DNA of 64,000 nt from an uncultured Parolsenella sp. (GCF_934660935.1 NZ_CAKUIH010000002.1:124001-188000); one strand, 5' to 3'; shown: positions 35,178 to 43,957, counted from the first letter of the stretch. Program-made: numbers and translations. Notes: generated from the sequence alone by a model not told the origin.

Positions 35178-36472
35178 TGGAGGCCGCTCGCGTCCGTGCT
35201 GCCAATGCCTCCGAGGTCGTCTGTGCCGCGTGGGCATCGAAGCTTGTCCGTGGCGCCGCATGGCTCGAGGACGTGGGTGCCAAGTGGGTGCGCCCGCATC
35301 GCTTCTGGCCCGAGCAGGAGCGTGCGCTCGGTAGCTGCGCCGCATGGTATCCCGGCATCTATCGGCAGATGGCGCCGTGTTGTGCGGGCGTCCGTCTCGA
35401 GTTCGAGACAGACGCGAGCGAGCTCGTCCTCGAGATCGCCCTCGATGCGGAGCCCGCGGCGACGTCTCGCGTGCTTGCGGGTGTTGCCGAGAAGGGCCTC
35501 CTCGCCCCGGGCGCGCATGACGCGCTTGCGGTCGACGTCGATGGGAAGCGTCTCGCGGACGTTCCGCTCGACGGGGTCGAGCCGCCTGCCGAGCATGGGG
35601 CTCGCGGCGGTGAGGTCGCCTTCGAGCTCACTGCCGGTGCCGCCTCGGGCGACCTTCTCCAGCTCCCGGGCTTTGCGGATGCGAGCCGCGTCTGCGTGTG
35701 GCTTCCCGCCCTGAGGGGAGCTAGGCTTGGCCGTGTCCGCGGAAACGGCACCTTCCTGCGTCCGGTGGAGCGTGACGTGTCCGCCCGCCGCCTCCTCGTT
35801 CTCGGCGACTCCGTGGCCCAGGGCTTCGTGTGTGACTCTCCCGCAGCCTCTTGGCCCGCCATCGTCGCCCGCGAGCGTGGCCTTGACCTCGTGAACCAGA
35901 GCGTCGGCGGCCAAGTCTTCCAGTCGAGCGCCCTCGTGGGCCTCGACCGCCTTGACGCCCCGGATGTCGTGATCGTGGCGCTGGGGGCAAACTACAGCTA
36001 CGGCCGGGCCTCCGTCGCGGTCGTTTCCCGCGAGGTCACCGAGTACCTTTCGCACGTTGACGCGCTCTGGCCGGATGCCTCGCTTCTCGTCATGGTTCCG
36101 CCTGCTGGGGGAAAGACGTCCGTGCCTGGTAGCTGCTATCCTTTCATCGACAAAATCATCGGCGACGCCGTCGCTCGCGTGCGCGCCCGTCGCGTCTCTG
36201 AGGGGCGCGCCGCGGTGTATGAGGTCGTGCAGCCGGAGCTTGGCGAAGAGCTCCTTTCTGACGCGGATGGCCACCCAACGGCGGAGGGCGCCCAAATCCT
36301 TGCGGACTTCGTCGACGCCCGCCTCGACGAGTCGCTCGAATGCACTTGCCTGCGCGACTTTGGCCAGTTCGGCCGTTGTGGCGCCTGCCTTGGTACGGCT
36401 GCAACCCCAGAAGATGCCATCGCGGGTGAGCAAGACGATGACCCCGCGGACTCGATTGAAGACGAGGAGTAA
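35177..36472 (+). CDS. SGNH/GDSL-family hydrolase with N-terminal accessory domain
   Basis: A 431-residue protein. Residues 200-395 form an SGNH hydrolase fold: block I LLVLGDSVAQGF with the nucleophile Ser, an oxyanion Gly in NQSVGGQVFQ, block III ALGANYSYG, and the catalytic Asp/His pair in DADGHPTAEG. Residues 1-195 look like the beta-rich N-terminal domain found before some SGNH esterases (the GxDLY-type domain), here diverged. The last 40 residues contain four Cys in CTCLRDFGQFGRCGAC and an acidic tail. No signal peptide, so it is cytoplasmic as read. Substrate unknown; an esterase or deacetylase is likely. Confidence 0.78.
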   Translation: MEAARVRAANASEVVCAAWASKLVRGAAWLEDVGAKWVRPHRFWPEQERALGSCAAWYPGIYRQMAPCCAGVRLEFETDASELVLEIALDAEPAATSRVLAGVAEKGLLAPGAHDALAVDVDGKRLADVPLDGVEPPAEHGARGGEVAFELTAGAASGDLLQLPGFADASRVCVWLPALRGARLGRVRGNGTFLRPVERDVSARRLLVLGDSVAQGFVCDSPAASWPAIVARERGLDLVNQSVGGQVFQSSALVGLDRLDAPDVVIVALGANYSYGRASVAVVSREVTEYLSHVDALWPDASLLVMVPPAGGKTSVPGSCYPFIDKIIGDAVARVRARRVSEGRAAVYEVVQPELGEELLSDADGHPTAEGAQILADFVDARLDESLECTCLRDFGQFGRCGACLGTAATPEDAIAGEQDDDPADSIEDEE

Positions 36473-36475
36473 CCC

Positions 36476-37630
36476 ATGACCGAGAATGCCACCAGGAACC
36501 CCATTGCCTCTCTGGCCAGCGAGGCCTTTGCCCATGAATACGCTCGTCTCCTTCAGGATTCCGGGGACGTCTCTCGCGACCTCGCCCGGGCCGAGAACTA
36601 CCTCGCGAGCACCCGCGCGGGCCTCGGTGACGAGCCTGTTGCCTGGTCGAGCGAGCCCGTCTTCGTTGACGGCAACGGCCTGGAGCGGCTCGAGACCTTC
36701 TCCAACATCGCCTATTCCGTCCTCGACAAGGCATTGCGCGCCTTTCGCAACAACGCCGACTTTCGTGCCCTGTTTGGCATGGACGCCGCGACGGAGCGCC
36801 TGTGCTGCCTCGATACCGGCTATGAGTGCCAGGCGCCCATCGTGCGCTTCGACATCGCCTTTGGCGACGGTGGCGCTGCCCAGCTCTTCAACGTGGCGAC
36901 TGCCGCGGCGAGGGGTGTCGTTGGCGCTGACGAGGTGACGCGCGCCTGGAGGCGCTCCAGCATCTTTACCGAGTTCGAGTGTCGTCACCAGACCTTGTCC
37001 GCCTTCGACCTCACCGAGGCGTGCGTCGACTCCGTGCTCGACGTCTACCGCGCCTGGGCGGGCCCGGGCTTCCCGGACACCAACCCCGGCGACGACTACA
37101 CCTACGGCGATGAGACGATGAGCCTCTCCATCGTGGGCGACCGCGCAAACACTGACATGAACGAGATCGAGCGCTTCATCACGCTCTTCCGTGACCGTGG
37201 CGTGCACGCGCGCTTCGCCGACGTCTCCGAGCTTTCGATTCGAGAGGTGCGTCCGGGCCGCGTCCGCCTCGTCGACGGTGACGGCCCCATCGCCTGCGTT
37301 TGGCGCCGCGTCGACCTCGGGAGGATTCTCGAGATTGGTGGAGCGGGCCTCGACGCGCTTGTCCAGGCGGCGGAGCGCAACGTCGCCTGTCTCGTGGGTG
37401 GCATGCGCACCTGGCCGCTGGCGTCTCCCCAGTTCGTCTCCGCTCTCACGAGCGAGGCCTTCTCCCGTGAGCTCTCCTCGAGCGAACTCGAGCTCGTGAG
37501 GGGCTTTGCCTCCTGGAGCGATGCGGCGGAGCATGGCTGCGACACGCTGAACGTCTTCGTCTTCAATGGCCACTTTGCCGGCATAAGCGTCGAGACCGAC
37601 GGGCTCCGTCGTCCCTGCTACCTCGTCTAG
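36476..37630 (+). CDS. Protein related to circularly permuted ATP-grasp enzymes, core apparently missing
   Basis: A 384-residue protein without a firm assignment. Several segments resemble the preATP-grasp half of glutathionylspermidine-synthase-like, circularly permuted ATP-grasp proteins: IVRFDIAFGDGGAAQLFNVA (compare RFDF..D....L.E.N), LFRDRGVHARFADVSELSIR, IACVWRRVDLGRIL, and MRTWPLASPQFVSALTSE. After this only about 40 residues precede NVFVFNGHFAGISVETDG, which resembles the family's C-terminal strand. The usual ATP-binding core seems shortened or absent. It lies three bases after the SGNH gene, likely one operon with it and the phosphatase. The resemblance is by eye. Confidence 0.55.
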   Translation: MTENATRNPIASLASEAFAHEYARLLQDSGDVSRDLARAENYLASTRAGLGDEPVAWSSEPVFVDGNGLERLETFSNIAYSVLDKALRAFRNNADFRALFGMDAATERLCCLDTGYECQAPIVRFDIAFGDGGAAQLFNVATAAARGVVGADEVTRAWRRSSIFTEFECRHQTLSAFDLTEACVDSVLDVYRAWAGPGFPDTNPGDDYTYGDETMSLSIVGDRANTDMNEIERFITLFRDRGVHARFADVSELSIREVRPGRVRLVDGDGPIACVWRRVDLGRILEIGGAGLDALVQAAERNVACLVGGMRTWPLASPQFVSALTSEAFSRELSSSELELVRGFASWSDAAEHGCDTLNVFVFNGHFAGISVETDGLRRPCYLV

Positions 37631-37692
37631 GATTAGTGTCCGCGGCGTGGTGTAGAGTGGGGGGTGTCATCGACGACACCTCTGGAGGAGCC

Positions 37693-38925
37693 ATGTCCAG
37701 TCGCATCAATCTCTGCGCGCCCACGCTGAGGGAGACCCTCTCGAGCGAGGTCGCCGCCGCCGTGCTCGAGCAGCGCTCGCACGGGGGCATGAGTCCCTAC
37801 GCCACTCCCAACGAGGCGGCCGTGCGCCGTCGCGATGACGCACGCGACCGCGACGGCGCGGAGCGCCCGGCCTTCATCCGTGATTCGGAGAAGATCATCC
37901 ACCTGCCTGCCTATAACCGCCTGGCGGGCAAGACGCAGGTCTACTCGCTGCGCGCCAACGATGACATCTCGCGTCGTGGCCTCCACGTGCAGCTCGTGAG
38001 CCGCGTTGCGAGGGACATAGGCCTCTCCCTCGGCCTCAACCTCGACCTCATCGAGGCGATCGCCCTCGGCCACGATGTCGGCCACACGCCGTTCGGCCAT
38101 GCCGGCGAGCGCTTCCTGAATGACGCCTACCATGCGCGCACGGGCCGCTGGTTTTTCCATAACGTCCAGAGCGTGCGCGTTCTCGATGTCCTCTCCGGGC
38201 GTAACCTCGCCCTCCAGACGCTCGATGGCGTAATCTGCCACAACGGCGAGTGCGAGCGCCAGGTGTTCGAGACGAGCGACCTCTCGAGCTTCGATGACCT
38301 TGATGCCGTGGTCTCCGGCTGTTGGAAGACGGGGGAGGGCGCCATCGGCCATCTCCGTCCCATGACGCTCGAGGGGTGCGTCGTCCGTGTGAGCGACATC
38401 ATCGCCTATGTGGGCAAAGACCGCCAGGACGCCATCGCCGCTGGCTTCGTGACGGAGGATTCCTTCGACGATGGCCTTGGGGGTGCCTATAACTCGTGGG
38501 CTCTCGGTGCCTTCATCACGGACGTCATCGAGCATAGCTTTGGCCGCAACCGCATCGAGATGAGCGAGGAGGCCTTCGCGGAGATGCGCCGCGCCAAGCG
38601 GGAGAACTTCGAGAAGATATACAACGCGAGCGAGCTCAACGGCGAGCGCGCGGAGGAAATCTCCGCGCTCTTCGCCCGCGTGTACGATCGTATGCTCGGT
38701 GACCTGCGTGCCGGTGACGAGTCGAGCCCGATCTTCCGGCACCATATCGTCGACGTCGAGCGAGCCCTGTCATACTACGGCCAGACCTATCGCTGGCAGG
38801 ACGACCTCGACCTCACGGTGGTCGACTACATCTCCAGCATGACGGATGACTACTTCGTTGCCCTCGCGCAGAACCTCTTCCCCGAGTCCGAGGCCCTGTT
38901 CCGCCGTCGCGGCTACTTCTGCTAG
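37693..38925 (+). CDS. dgt: dGTP triphosphohydrolase-like HD-domain protein
   Basis: A 410-residue HD-superfamily phosphohydrolase of the Dgt/dNTPase type, which removes tripolyphosphate from dNTPs. DSEKIIHLPAYNRLAGKTQV corresponds to the Dgt R-S/I-x-H-C-x-A-F-R-R-L-x-x-K-T-Q-V block. The metal motif is GHDVGHTPFGHAGE, preceded by RGLHVQLVSRVARDI with the first His, and VVRVSDIIAYVGKDRQDA carries the last Asp. The ATG at 37693 follows GGAGG. Some residues differ from standard Dgt (LPAYNR for CxAFRR), so nucleotide specificity is open. Confidence 0.85.
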   Translation: MSSRINLCAPTLRETLSSEVAAAVLEQRSHGGMSPYATPNEAAVRRRDDARDRDGAERPAFIRDSEKIIHLPAYNRLAGKTQVYSLRANDDISRRGLHVQLVSRVARDIGLSLGLNLDLIEAIALGHDVGHTPFGHAGERFLNDAYHARTGRWFFHNVQSVRVLDVLSGRNLALQTLDGVICHNGECERQVFETSDLSSFDDLDAVVSGCWKTGEGAIGHLRPMTLEGCVVRVSDIIAYVGKDRQDAIAAGFVTEDSFDDGLGGAYNSWALGAFITDVIEHSFGRNRIEMSEEAFAEMRRAKRENFEKIYNASELNGERAEEISALFARVYDRMLGDLRAGDESSPIFRHHIVDVERALSYYGQTYRWQDDLDLTVVDYISSMTDDYFVALAQNLFPESEALFRRRGYFC

Positions 38926-38946
38926 CTCACGCCGCCGGCTACGTCA

Positions 38947-38959
38947 TACAATCGGACCC
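38947..38959 (+). promoter_or_regulatory. -10-like box immediately before the rarA ATG
   Basis: TACAAT at 38947-38952 ends seven bases before the rarA ATG at 38960. No ribosome-binding sequence lies between, so a transcript from here would be leaderless. No -35 is visible. Confidence 0.35.
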
Positions 38960-40531
38960 ATGGATACTCTTTTTTCAGAAGTTGAGCGCTACAAGCGCAA
39001 CATGAACGCGCCCCTGGCGGTTCGCATGCGCCCCCAGACCCTCGCGGATTACGTGGGCCAGGAGCAGGCTGTCGGCCCGGACTCATGGCTGCGCCGCGCC
39101 ATCGAGCATGACGTCCTCTCGAGCGTCCTGCTCTACGGCCCCGCCGGCACCGGCAAGACGACGCTCGCGCGCATCATCGCCAACACCACTCACGCGGAGT
39201 TCGTCGAGGTCTCGGCGATCACGGGGACGGTCAAGGACCTCCGTCGCGAGATCGAGGCGGCGGAGTCCCGCCTCATGACGCGCGGCCTGCGCACGATACT
39301 CTTCGTGGACGAGATCCACCGCTTCAACCGCTCCCAGCAGGACGCCCTGCTCCATGCGGTCGAGGATCGCATCGTCATCCTGGTGGGTGCCACCACCGAG
39401 AACCCCTACTTCGAGGTGAACTCCGCCCTCATCTCGCGCAGTCGCGTGGTCGAGCTGATTCCGCTCGATGACTCCGCGATCGGCCTTCTGGTGGACCGCG
39501 CCCTCGCGTCCGAGCACGGCCTGCGCGGCCTGTTCTCCCTCGATGACGATGCTCGCGCGGAGATTGTGCAGCTTGCCGGTGGAGACGCGCGCTCCGCCCT
39601 GACCACGCTCGAGCTCGCGAGCCAGATGGCACTTCCCGCGGGAGCGAAGGTCACGCCCGAGGGGGAGATCCTCCTCGAGGGTGGTTCCATGCTCGCGCGA
39701 GACGCCGGTGACCCCGGGGAGGCGCCTCTCCGCATTACCCGCGAGAACGTGACCGAGGCAAATCCCCGCCGTGGGCTTCCCTATGACAAGTCCGGCGACA
39801 TGCACTACGACATCATCTCCGCCTTCATCAAGTCGATGCGCGGCAGCGACCCGGATGCCGTCCTCTACTGGCTCGCCCGCATGATCGACGCGGGGGAGGA
39901 CCCGAAGTTCATCGCCCGCCGCATCATGATCCACGCGAGCGAGGACGTGGGCAACGCGGACCCGCAGGCGATTCTCGTGGCGGAGGCCGCCTTCAAGAGC
40001 GCCGAGGTCATTGGCTATCCGGAGTGCCGGATTAACCTCGCCCAGGCGGCGCTCTACGTGTGCCTCGCGCCTAAGAGCAACGCCTGCGAGGCGGGTATCG
40101 ATGCCGCGCTCGCCGAGGTCCGCCACGGGCCGCGCCGCGAGGTGCCCAATCACCTGCGCGACCGTCACCGCCCGGGCTCGGATTCCTATGGACCCTACCT
40201 CTACCCGCATAACTATCCGGAGGGGTGGGTCGAGCAGCAGTACCTGCCGGACGGTCTCGAGCGTGGCCAGTTCTTTAGCCCGAGCGGTCGCGGCTGGGAG
40301 GCCTGGCGCCTCGACGTCACGTCTTCCGGTCGAACGGGGGCGACGCCGCGCGAGGTGGAGGTTCCGCCCGCGTCTGCCGAGGATGGCCTGGTCGCATCGG
40401 CGCCCCGGGCGCCCGAACCTGCCGCACCGGCACCCCAGGCTGCTGTCGCCGCTGCGCCTGAGCCCATGTCGCCCGAGGCAGGCCATGCGTCTGCGCCAGA
40501 GTCCCAAACCCAAGACGCCGCCGAGGAGTAG
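38960..40531 (+). CDS. rarA: Replication-associated recombination protein RarA (MgsA)
   Basis: A 523-residue AAA+ ATPase of the RarA/MgsA/WRNIP1 family, which acts at stalled replication forks. Walker A YGPAGTGKTTLARII, Walker B TILFVDEIHRFNRSQQDALL, sensor 1 VGATTENPYFEVNSALISR and the MgsA C-terminal domain (DKSGDMHYDIISAFIKSMRG, YWLARMIDAGEDPKFIARR) are intact. The last 90 residues are Ala/Pro-rich and probably disordered, an addition to the usual 430-450. No ribosome site precedes the ATG, though upstream translation of dgt ends 34 bases earlier. Confidence 0.94.
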   Translation: MDTLFSEVERYKRNMNAPLAVRMRPQTLADYVGQEQAVGPDSWLRRAIEHDVLSSVLLYGPAGTGKTTLARIIANTTHAEFVEVSAITGTVKDLRREIEAAESRLMTRGLRTILFVDEIHRFNRSQQDALLHAVEDRIVILVGATTENPYFEVNSALISRSRVVELIPLDDSAIGLLVDRALASEHGLRGLFSLDDDARAEIVQLAGGDARSALTTLELASQMALPAGAKVTPEGEILLEGGSMLARDAGDPGEAPLRITRENVTEANPRRGLPYDKSGDMHYDIISAFIKSMRGSDPDAVLYWLARMIDAGEDPKFIARRIMIHASEDVGNADPQAILVAEAAFKSAEVIGYPECRINLAQAALYVCLAPKSNACEAGIDAALAEVRHGPRREVPNHLRDRHRPGSDSYGPYLYPHNYPEGWVEQQYLPDGLERGQFFSPSGRGWEAWRLDVTSSGRTGATPREVEVPPASAEDGLVASAPRAPEPAAPAPQAAVAAAPEPMSPEAGHASAPESQTQDAAEE

Positions 40532-40611
40532 TCCGCGCGCGGACGGGTAGAATGTCCCCTAGCCATTGCACGCCCGCGCAGACGGGCGCACCCAACTCGT
40601 GAGGAGCCACG

Positions 40612-41259
40612 ATGTCCACTGAAGGATTTGCTCTTGACCCCATGACGATCGCGCTCATTGTTCTTGTCATCGCCGGTGTTTGGGCCGTGGTCGAGCTCGC
40701 GCTCACGCTACGCCAGACCCGCAAGAGCGTCTCTGAGCTCACGGATTCCGTGAACGAGACGATCGCGGACATCCGCCCCGTCGTCGCCAAGCTCGATGGT
40801 GTCGCCGACGAGCTGCCGGCTGCCGCCAAGCAGATCGAGCCCATCCTCGAGAAGGCCTCCACCACGGTCGACCTCATCAACGTTGACCTCGTTCGCGTCG
40901 AGGGCATCCTCTCTGACGTCAACACCGTGACTGACACGGGCGCGCGTGCCACCGGCGCCGTCAGTGGTGCCGTCGAGTCCGTCGTCACGGGCGTCGCCGG
41001 TGCGCTGGGTAAGGTCGCCGGCAAGGTTTCCGGCCGCACCAGCGCCAAGATCTCCGCTCCTGCCGCCACCGGCGCGCTCGATGCCCCGGCTCCCGCAGAG
41101 CCCGTGAACGTCGAGAGGGTCTCTGGTGACGAGGGCTACTTCACCTATCCTTCCGCTCCCGCCGATGATGTCCCGGTGGAGCAGGTCCCGTCCGTTTCCG
41201 ATGATGCCTCCTGCGAGGCGCCGGCAGAGCCCTCCGCGGCCGCCGAGAAGGCTGAGTAG
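40612..41259 (+). CDS. DUF948-like membrane protein
   Basis: A 215-residue protein with an N-terminal membrane helix (MTIALIVLVIAGVWAVVELA, about 11-30), then a helical stretch with repeated hydrophobic spacing (about 30-110) resembling DUF948/YtxG proteins. A small Gly/Val/Ala region (SGAVESVVTGVAGALGKVAG) and an Ala/Pro/Glu-rich tail follow. DUF948 proteins are often near general-stress genes, which fits the downstream anti-sigma and sigma genes. Function unknown. GAGGAG precedes the ATG. Confidence 0.65.
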   Translation: MSTEGFALDPMTIALIVLVIAGVWAVVELALTLRQTRKSVSELTDSVNETIADIRPVVAKLDGVADELPAAAKQIEPILEKASTTVDLINVDLVRVEGILSDVNTVTDTGARATGAVSGAVESVVTGVAGALGKVAGKVSGRTSAKISAPAATGALDAPAPAEPVNVERVSGDEGYFTYPSAPADDVPVEQVPSVSDDASCEAPAEPSAAAEKAE

Positions 41260-41655
41260 ATGATGGCAACGACAGAAGAAGAGCAGCAGATGCCCGTTTC
41301 CCTTTCCGTTCCCGCGAGCGCCTCATTCGCGCGTCCCGTGCGCATGCTCGCCGCGAACCTCGCCGTGCTCGCCGGCCTTTCCGTCGACGGCGTCGAAGAC
41401 GTCCGCATGGCCGCCGAGGAGGCCTTCGTGTGGTGCTGCGCCACCAAGCCCGAGGCCTGCGAGGTCAGCTTTGACGCGAGCGGAGACGCCCTCACCATGA
41501 CCTTTGCCCTTGGCGAGGCCGAGCCGGAGGATGACCAGATCACTACGTATGCGGAGCTCATCCTTACCGCCGTCTGTGACGAGTGCGAGCTCGATGACGA
41601 GGCGCACACGCTTTCGCTCACGCTCCAGAAGAATGTGGATGCCCTTGATGCCTAG
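41260..41655 (+). CDS. RsbW-like anti-sigma factor with degenerate ATP site
   Basis: A 131-residue protein with the length and layout of RsbW/SpoIIAB-type GHKL anti-sigma factors, directly before a SigB/SigF-type sigma gene and overlapping it by eight bases. ASFARPVRMLAANLAVLAGL and GVEDVRMAAEEAFVWCC align with the RsbW helix pair (..D.K.A.SEA..NA..). The N-box Asn that binds Mg-ATP aligns with Trp, and the DxGxG and GxGL nucleotide motifs are absent. AELILTAVCDECELDDEAH matches the C-terminal helix/strand. It probably binds the sigma factor, but kinase activity is unlikely. Confidence 0.7.
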   Translation: MMATTEEEQQMPVSLSVPASASFARPVRMLAANLAVLAGLSVDGVEDVRMAAEEAFVWCCATKPEACEVSFDASGDALTMTFALGEAEPEDDQITTYAELILTAVCDECELDDEAHTLSLTLQKNVDALDA

Positions 41656-42505
41656 TGACTCCAGAGAGCTTACGAGCGAGCAGCGAGCCCAGGCGCGTCG
41701 CGAGGCTGCCGCCGCCGTGCGTGACCTGCCTGCCACCCCAAAGGGCAAGCTGGCTTGGGACAAGGAACGCACTCGTGAGCTATTCCGCCTTTATAAGGAG
41801 GAGGGAGACGAGGACGCCCGAGACGAGCTCATCATGAGTCACCTCAACCTCGTTCGCTTCCTCTCCGCAAAATTCAAGAACAGGGGAGAGCCCCTCGATG
41901 ACCTCGTCCAGGTGGGCACGATCGGTCTTATCAAGGCGATCGACCGCTTCGACCCCGAGCGTGGCCTCGAGTTCACCACCTATGCCACGCCCACCATCCT
42001 GGGAGAGATCAAGCGTCACTTCCGCGACAAGGGCTGGAGCGTCCGCGTGCCGAGGCGTCTGCAGGAGCTCTCTGCCAAGGTCAACCTGGTGACAGATGAG
42101 CTCACGAAGGAGCTCCAGCGCTCGCCTTCGACCGAGGAGGTCGCTTCTCGCCTTGGCGTGAGCGTCGACGAGGTCCTTGAGGCGATGGAGTCCTCGAGTG
42201 CCTATAGCTCCGTGCCCCTCGAGGGTGGGAACAACGAGGACGAGGACGCCCCCGCCGTCATCGACCACTACGCGAGCGTCGACCAAGACCTCGCCGCCTC
42301 GGATGACCGCATGGTCATTGAGGACACGATTCGCGAGTTCTCTCCGCGCGAGCAGGAAGTCGTCCGCATGCGCTTCGACGAGGGCCTTACGCAGGTCGAG
42401 ATAGCCAAGCGCCTGGGAATCTCCCAGGTCCAGGTGAGTCGTCTTCTGCGTCGCACGCTCAAGAAGCTCCAGGACAAGATCGACCCGGAAGGCCTTATGC
42501 GATGA
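41648..42505 (+). CDS. Sigma-70 family RNA polymerase sigma factor, SigB/SigF type
   Basis: A 285-residue group 3 sigma factor. Region 2 is clear (LIMSHLNLVRFLSAKFKNRG, DDLVQVGTIGLIKAIDRFDP, LEFTTYATPTILGEIKRHFR). Region 3 follows (RVPRRLQELSAKVNLVTDEL with LQRSPSTEEVASRLGVSVDE), and region 4 (FSPREQEVVRMRFDEGLTQV then EIAKRLGISQVQVSRLLRR). It matches the SigB/SigF/SigG layout, which is controlled by RsbW-type anti-sigma factors. ATG at 41648 overlaps the anti-sigma gene; ATGs at 41633 and 41639 are alternatives. Its stop overlaps the next start (ATGA). Confidence 0.92.
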   Translation: MPSDSRELTSEQRAQARREAAAAVRDLPATPKGKLAWDKERTRELFRLYKEEGDEDARDELIMSHLNLVRFLSAKFKNRGEPLDDLVQVGTIGLIKAIDRFDPERGLEFTTYATPTILGEIKRHFRDKGWSVRVPRRLQELSAKVNLVTDELTKELQRSPSTEEVASRLGVSVDEVLEAMESSSAYSSVPLEGGNNEDEDAPAVIDHYASVDQDLAASDDRMVIEDTIREFSPREQEVVRMRFDEGLTQVEIAKRLGISQVQVSRLLRRTLKKLQDKIDPEGLMR

Positions 42506-43842
42506 GCCTACAGAAACTAACCTCCGAGGAGCGAGAGGAGTCTTATCGCTCCGCGAGGCTCGTTGCCGTACGCGCGTGGGCATTCATCGGCTGTGCCATT
42601 GCGTTTGCCATCATCCTTGCGGTCCTCGGGCGTGTGAGCTCTGCGGTCATCTGCCTCTCCGTCGGCGCCATCGTGGGGTTCATCTGCAGCTCGATCACCA
42701 ACTGGTTCGAGCGCCATGGCGTTAGCAGGGGCATTGGCGCCCTGCTCTCGCTCGTATTGGTCATCGGCGTGGTCCTCGCATTCCTCATCTGGCTGGTGCC
42801 GCTGTTCGTCGGCCAGCTGAGCCAGATGCTCGACCGCGTTCCCTCGCTGTTCGCGCAGTCCCAGGAGTTCGTGCAGCATCTCTTCTCTTCCTACGGCTCC
42901 GCCGAGACCACGGACTTCCAGGCCAACGTCCAGTCCCTGCTCGTCGGGCTTACCGATGTGGGCACCACGCTCGTGAGCAAGCTCGCTGGCTGGCTTTCCC
43001 GGGCGTTCGTTCCCAACGTCATGAGCCTCGTGAATACCATTGTGATGTCGTTCCTCGGCCTCTTCATGGCCTATTGGTTTGCGAAGGACTATCCGCTGAT
43101 CATGCGCGAGCTCGGCGTCATCGCGGGACCCCGCCACGCCGAGGACCTCGCGCTCCTCGTCGCGGTCCTCGGGCGCTCCGTCGGCGGCTACATGCGCGGC
43201 ATCGTGGTCACGAGCATCATCGACGGCGTCTTGGCCTACATCGGGTTCACGATCTGCGGCAACCCCTATCCTGGCCTGATGGCCCTCGTCGCGGGAGTCC
43301 TGCATTTCGTCCCCGTCATCGGTCCCTTCACGGCCTCGTTCCTCGCCGCGCTTGTCGGCCTTCTCGTGAATCCCGTGGTCGCCTTCTGGTCATTCGTGCT
43401 TTCTGACATGGCGCAGAACTTCACGGATAACGTCCTGAGCCCCCTCGTGATGCGCAGTGCCGTCAAGATCCATCCCGCCATGAGCCTCATCGGCGTCACC
43501 GTGGGCGCGAGCCTCGGCGGGGCGCTGGGCATGGCTCTGGCCGTGCCGCTCACCGCCGCCGTCAAGGGCGCCTTCATCTACTTCTTCGAGAACAAGACGG
43601 GCAGGCAGCTCGTGAGCTGGGAGGGCGCCTTCTTCAAGGGCACGCCCTTCCATCACCCGGATGGCACGCCGGTGCCCTCGTTCGATGCCCTCGACGATGA
43701 CTCCTTCCTCGAGAGGTCCCTCATCATCGATCCCAGCACCATGGATGGGGTGGAGGCGGAGGAGCGTCCTGACGCGGAGAAACCCATCCTCGCGGAGACC
43801 CTCCGCCAGCAGCTCGAGGAGTTCAAGCGCCTGCGCAAGTAG
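42502..43842 (+). CDS. AI-2E family transporter
   Basis: A 446-residue polytopic membrane protein of the AI-2E/PerM (UPF0118) family, with about eight helices. These include a pair near the N-terminus (about 25-85), a long extracytoplasmic segment (about 105-160) and the conserved LALLVAVLGRSVGGYMRGIV followed by GLMALVAGVLHFVPVIGPF. DFQANVQSLL and NVLSPLVMRSAVKIHPAMSL are also family-like. The C-terminal 90 residues are hydrophilic. Substrate unknown; family members include Na+/H+ antiporters and export proteins. ATGA overlap with the sigma gene implies coupled translation. Confidence 0.88.
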   Translation: MSLQKLTSEEREESYRSARLVAVRAWAFIGCAIAFAIILAVLGRVSSAVICLSVGAIVGFICSSITNWFERHGVSRGIGALLSLVLVIGVVLAFLIWLVPLFVGQLSQMLDRVPSLFAQSQEFVQHLFSSYGSAETTDFQANVQSLLVGLTDVGTTLVSKLAGWLSRAFVPNVMSLVNTIVMSFLGLFMAYWFAKDYPLIMRELGVIAGPRHAEDLALLVAVLGRSVGGYMRGIVVTSIIDGVLAYIGFTICGNPYPGLMALVAGVLHFVPVIGPFTASFLAALVGLLVNPVVAFWSFVLSDMAQNFTDNVLSPLVMRSAVKIHPAMSLIGVTVGASLGGALGMALAVPLTAAVKGAFIYFFENKTGRQLVSWEGAFFKGTPFHHPDGTPVPSFDALDDDSFLERSLIIDPSTMDGVEAEERPDAEKPILAETLRQQLEEFKRLRK

Positions 43843-43918
43843 CACGTCGGATGATGCGGGCGTTCGCGCGTCACGTGCGCGGGGAGCGGCGCGGCAGATG
43901 CGCTCAATCGAATCTTGT

Positions 43919-43955
43919 GAAGGGTCGGGGCTCAGCTCAGGCCCTTCGTCGTTTC
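43919..43955 (+). terminator. Weak terminator-like hairpin before alaS
   Basis: GAAGGG (43919-43924) pairs with CCCTTC (43942-43947) and is followed by GTCGTTTCC. Six base pairs with an interrupted T-run gives weak support for a terminator of the sigma/AI-2E unit. Confidence 0.35.
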
Positions 43956-43957
43956 CA

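Noticed and set aside
34958..37573. 871-codon minus-strand frame opposite the SGNH and ATP-grasp-like genes
   Set aside because: Repetitive Arg/Glu/Ala/His composition and no ribosome site; the + strand frames have coupled starts and recognisable motifs.
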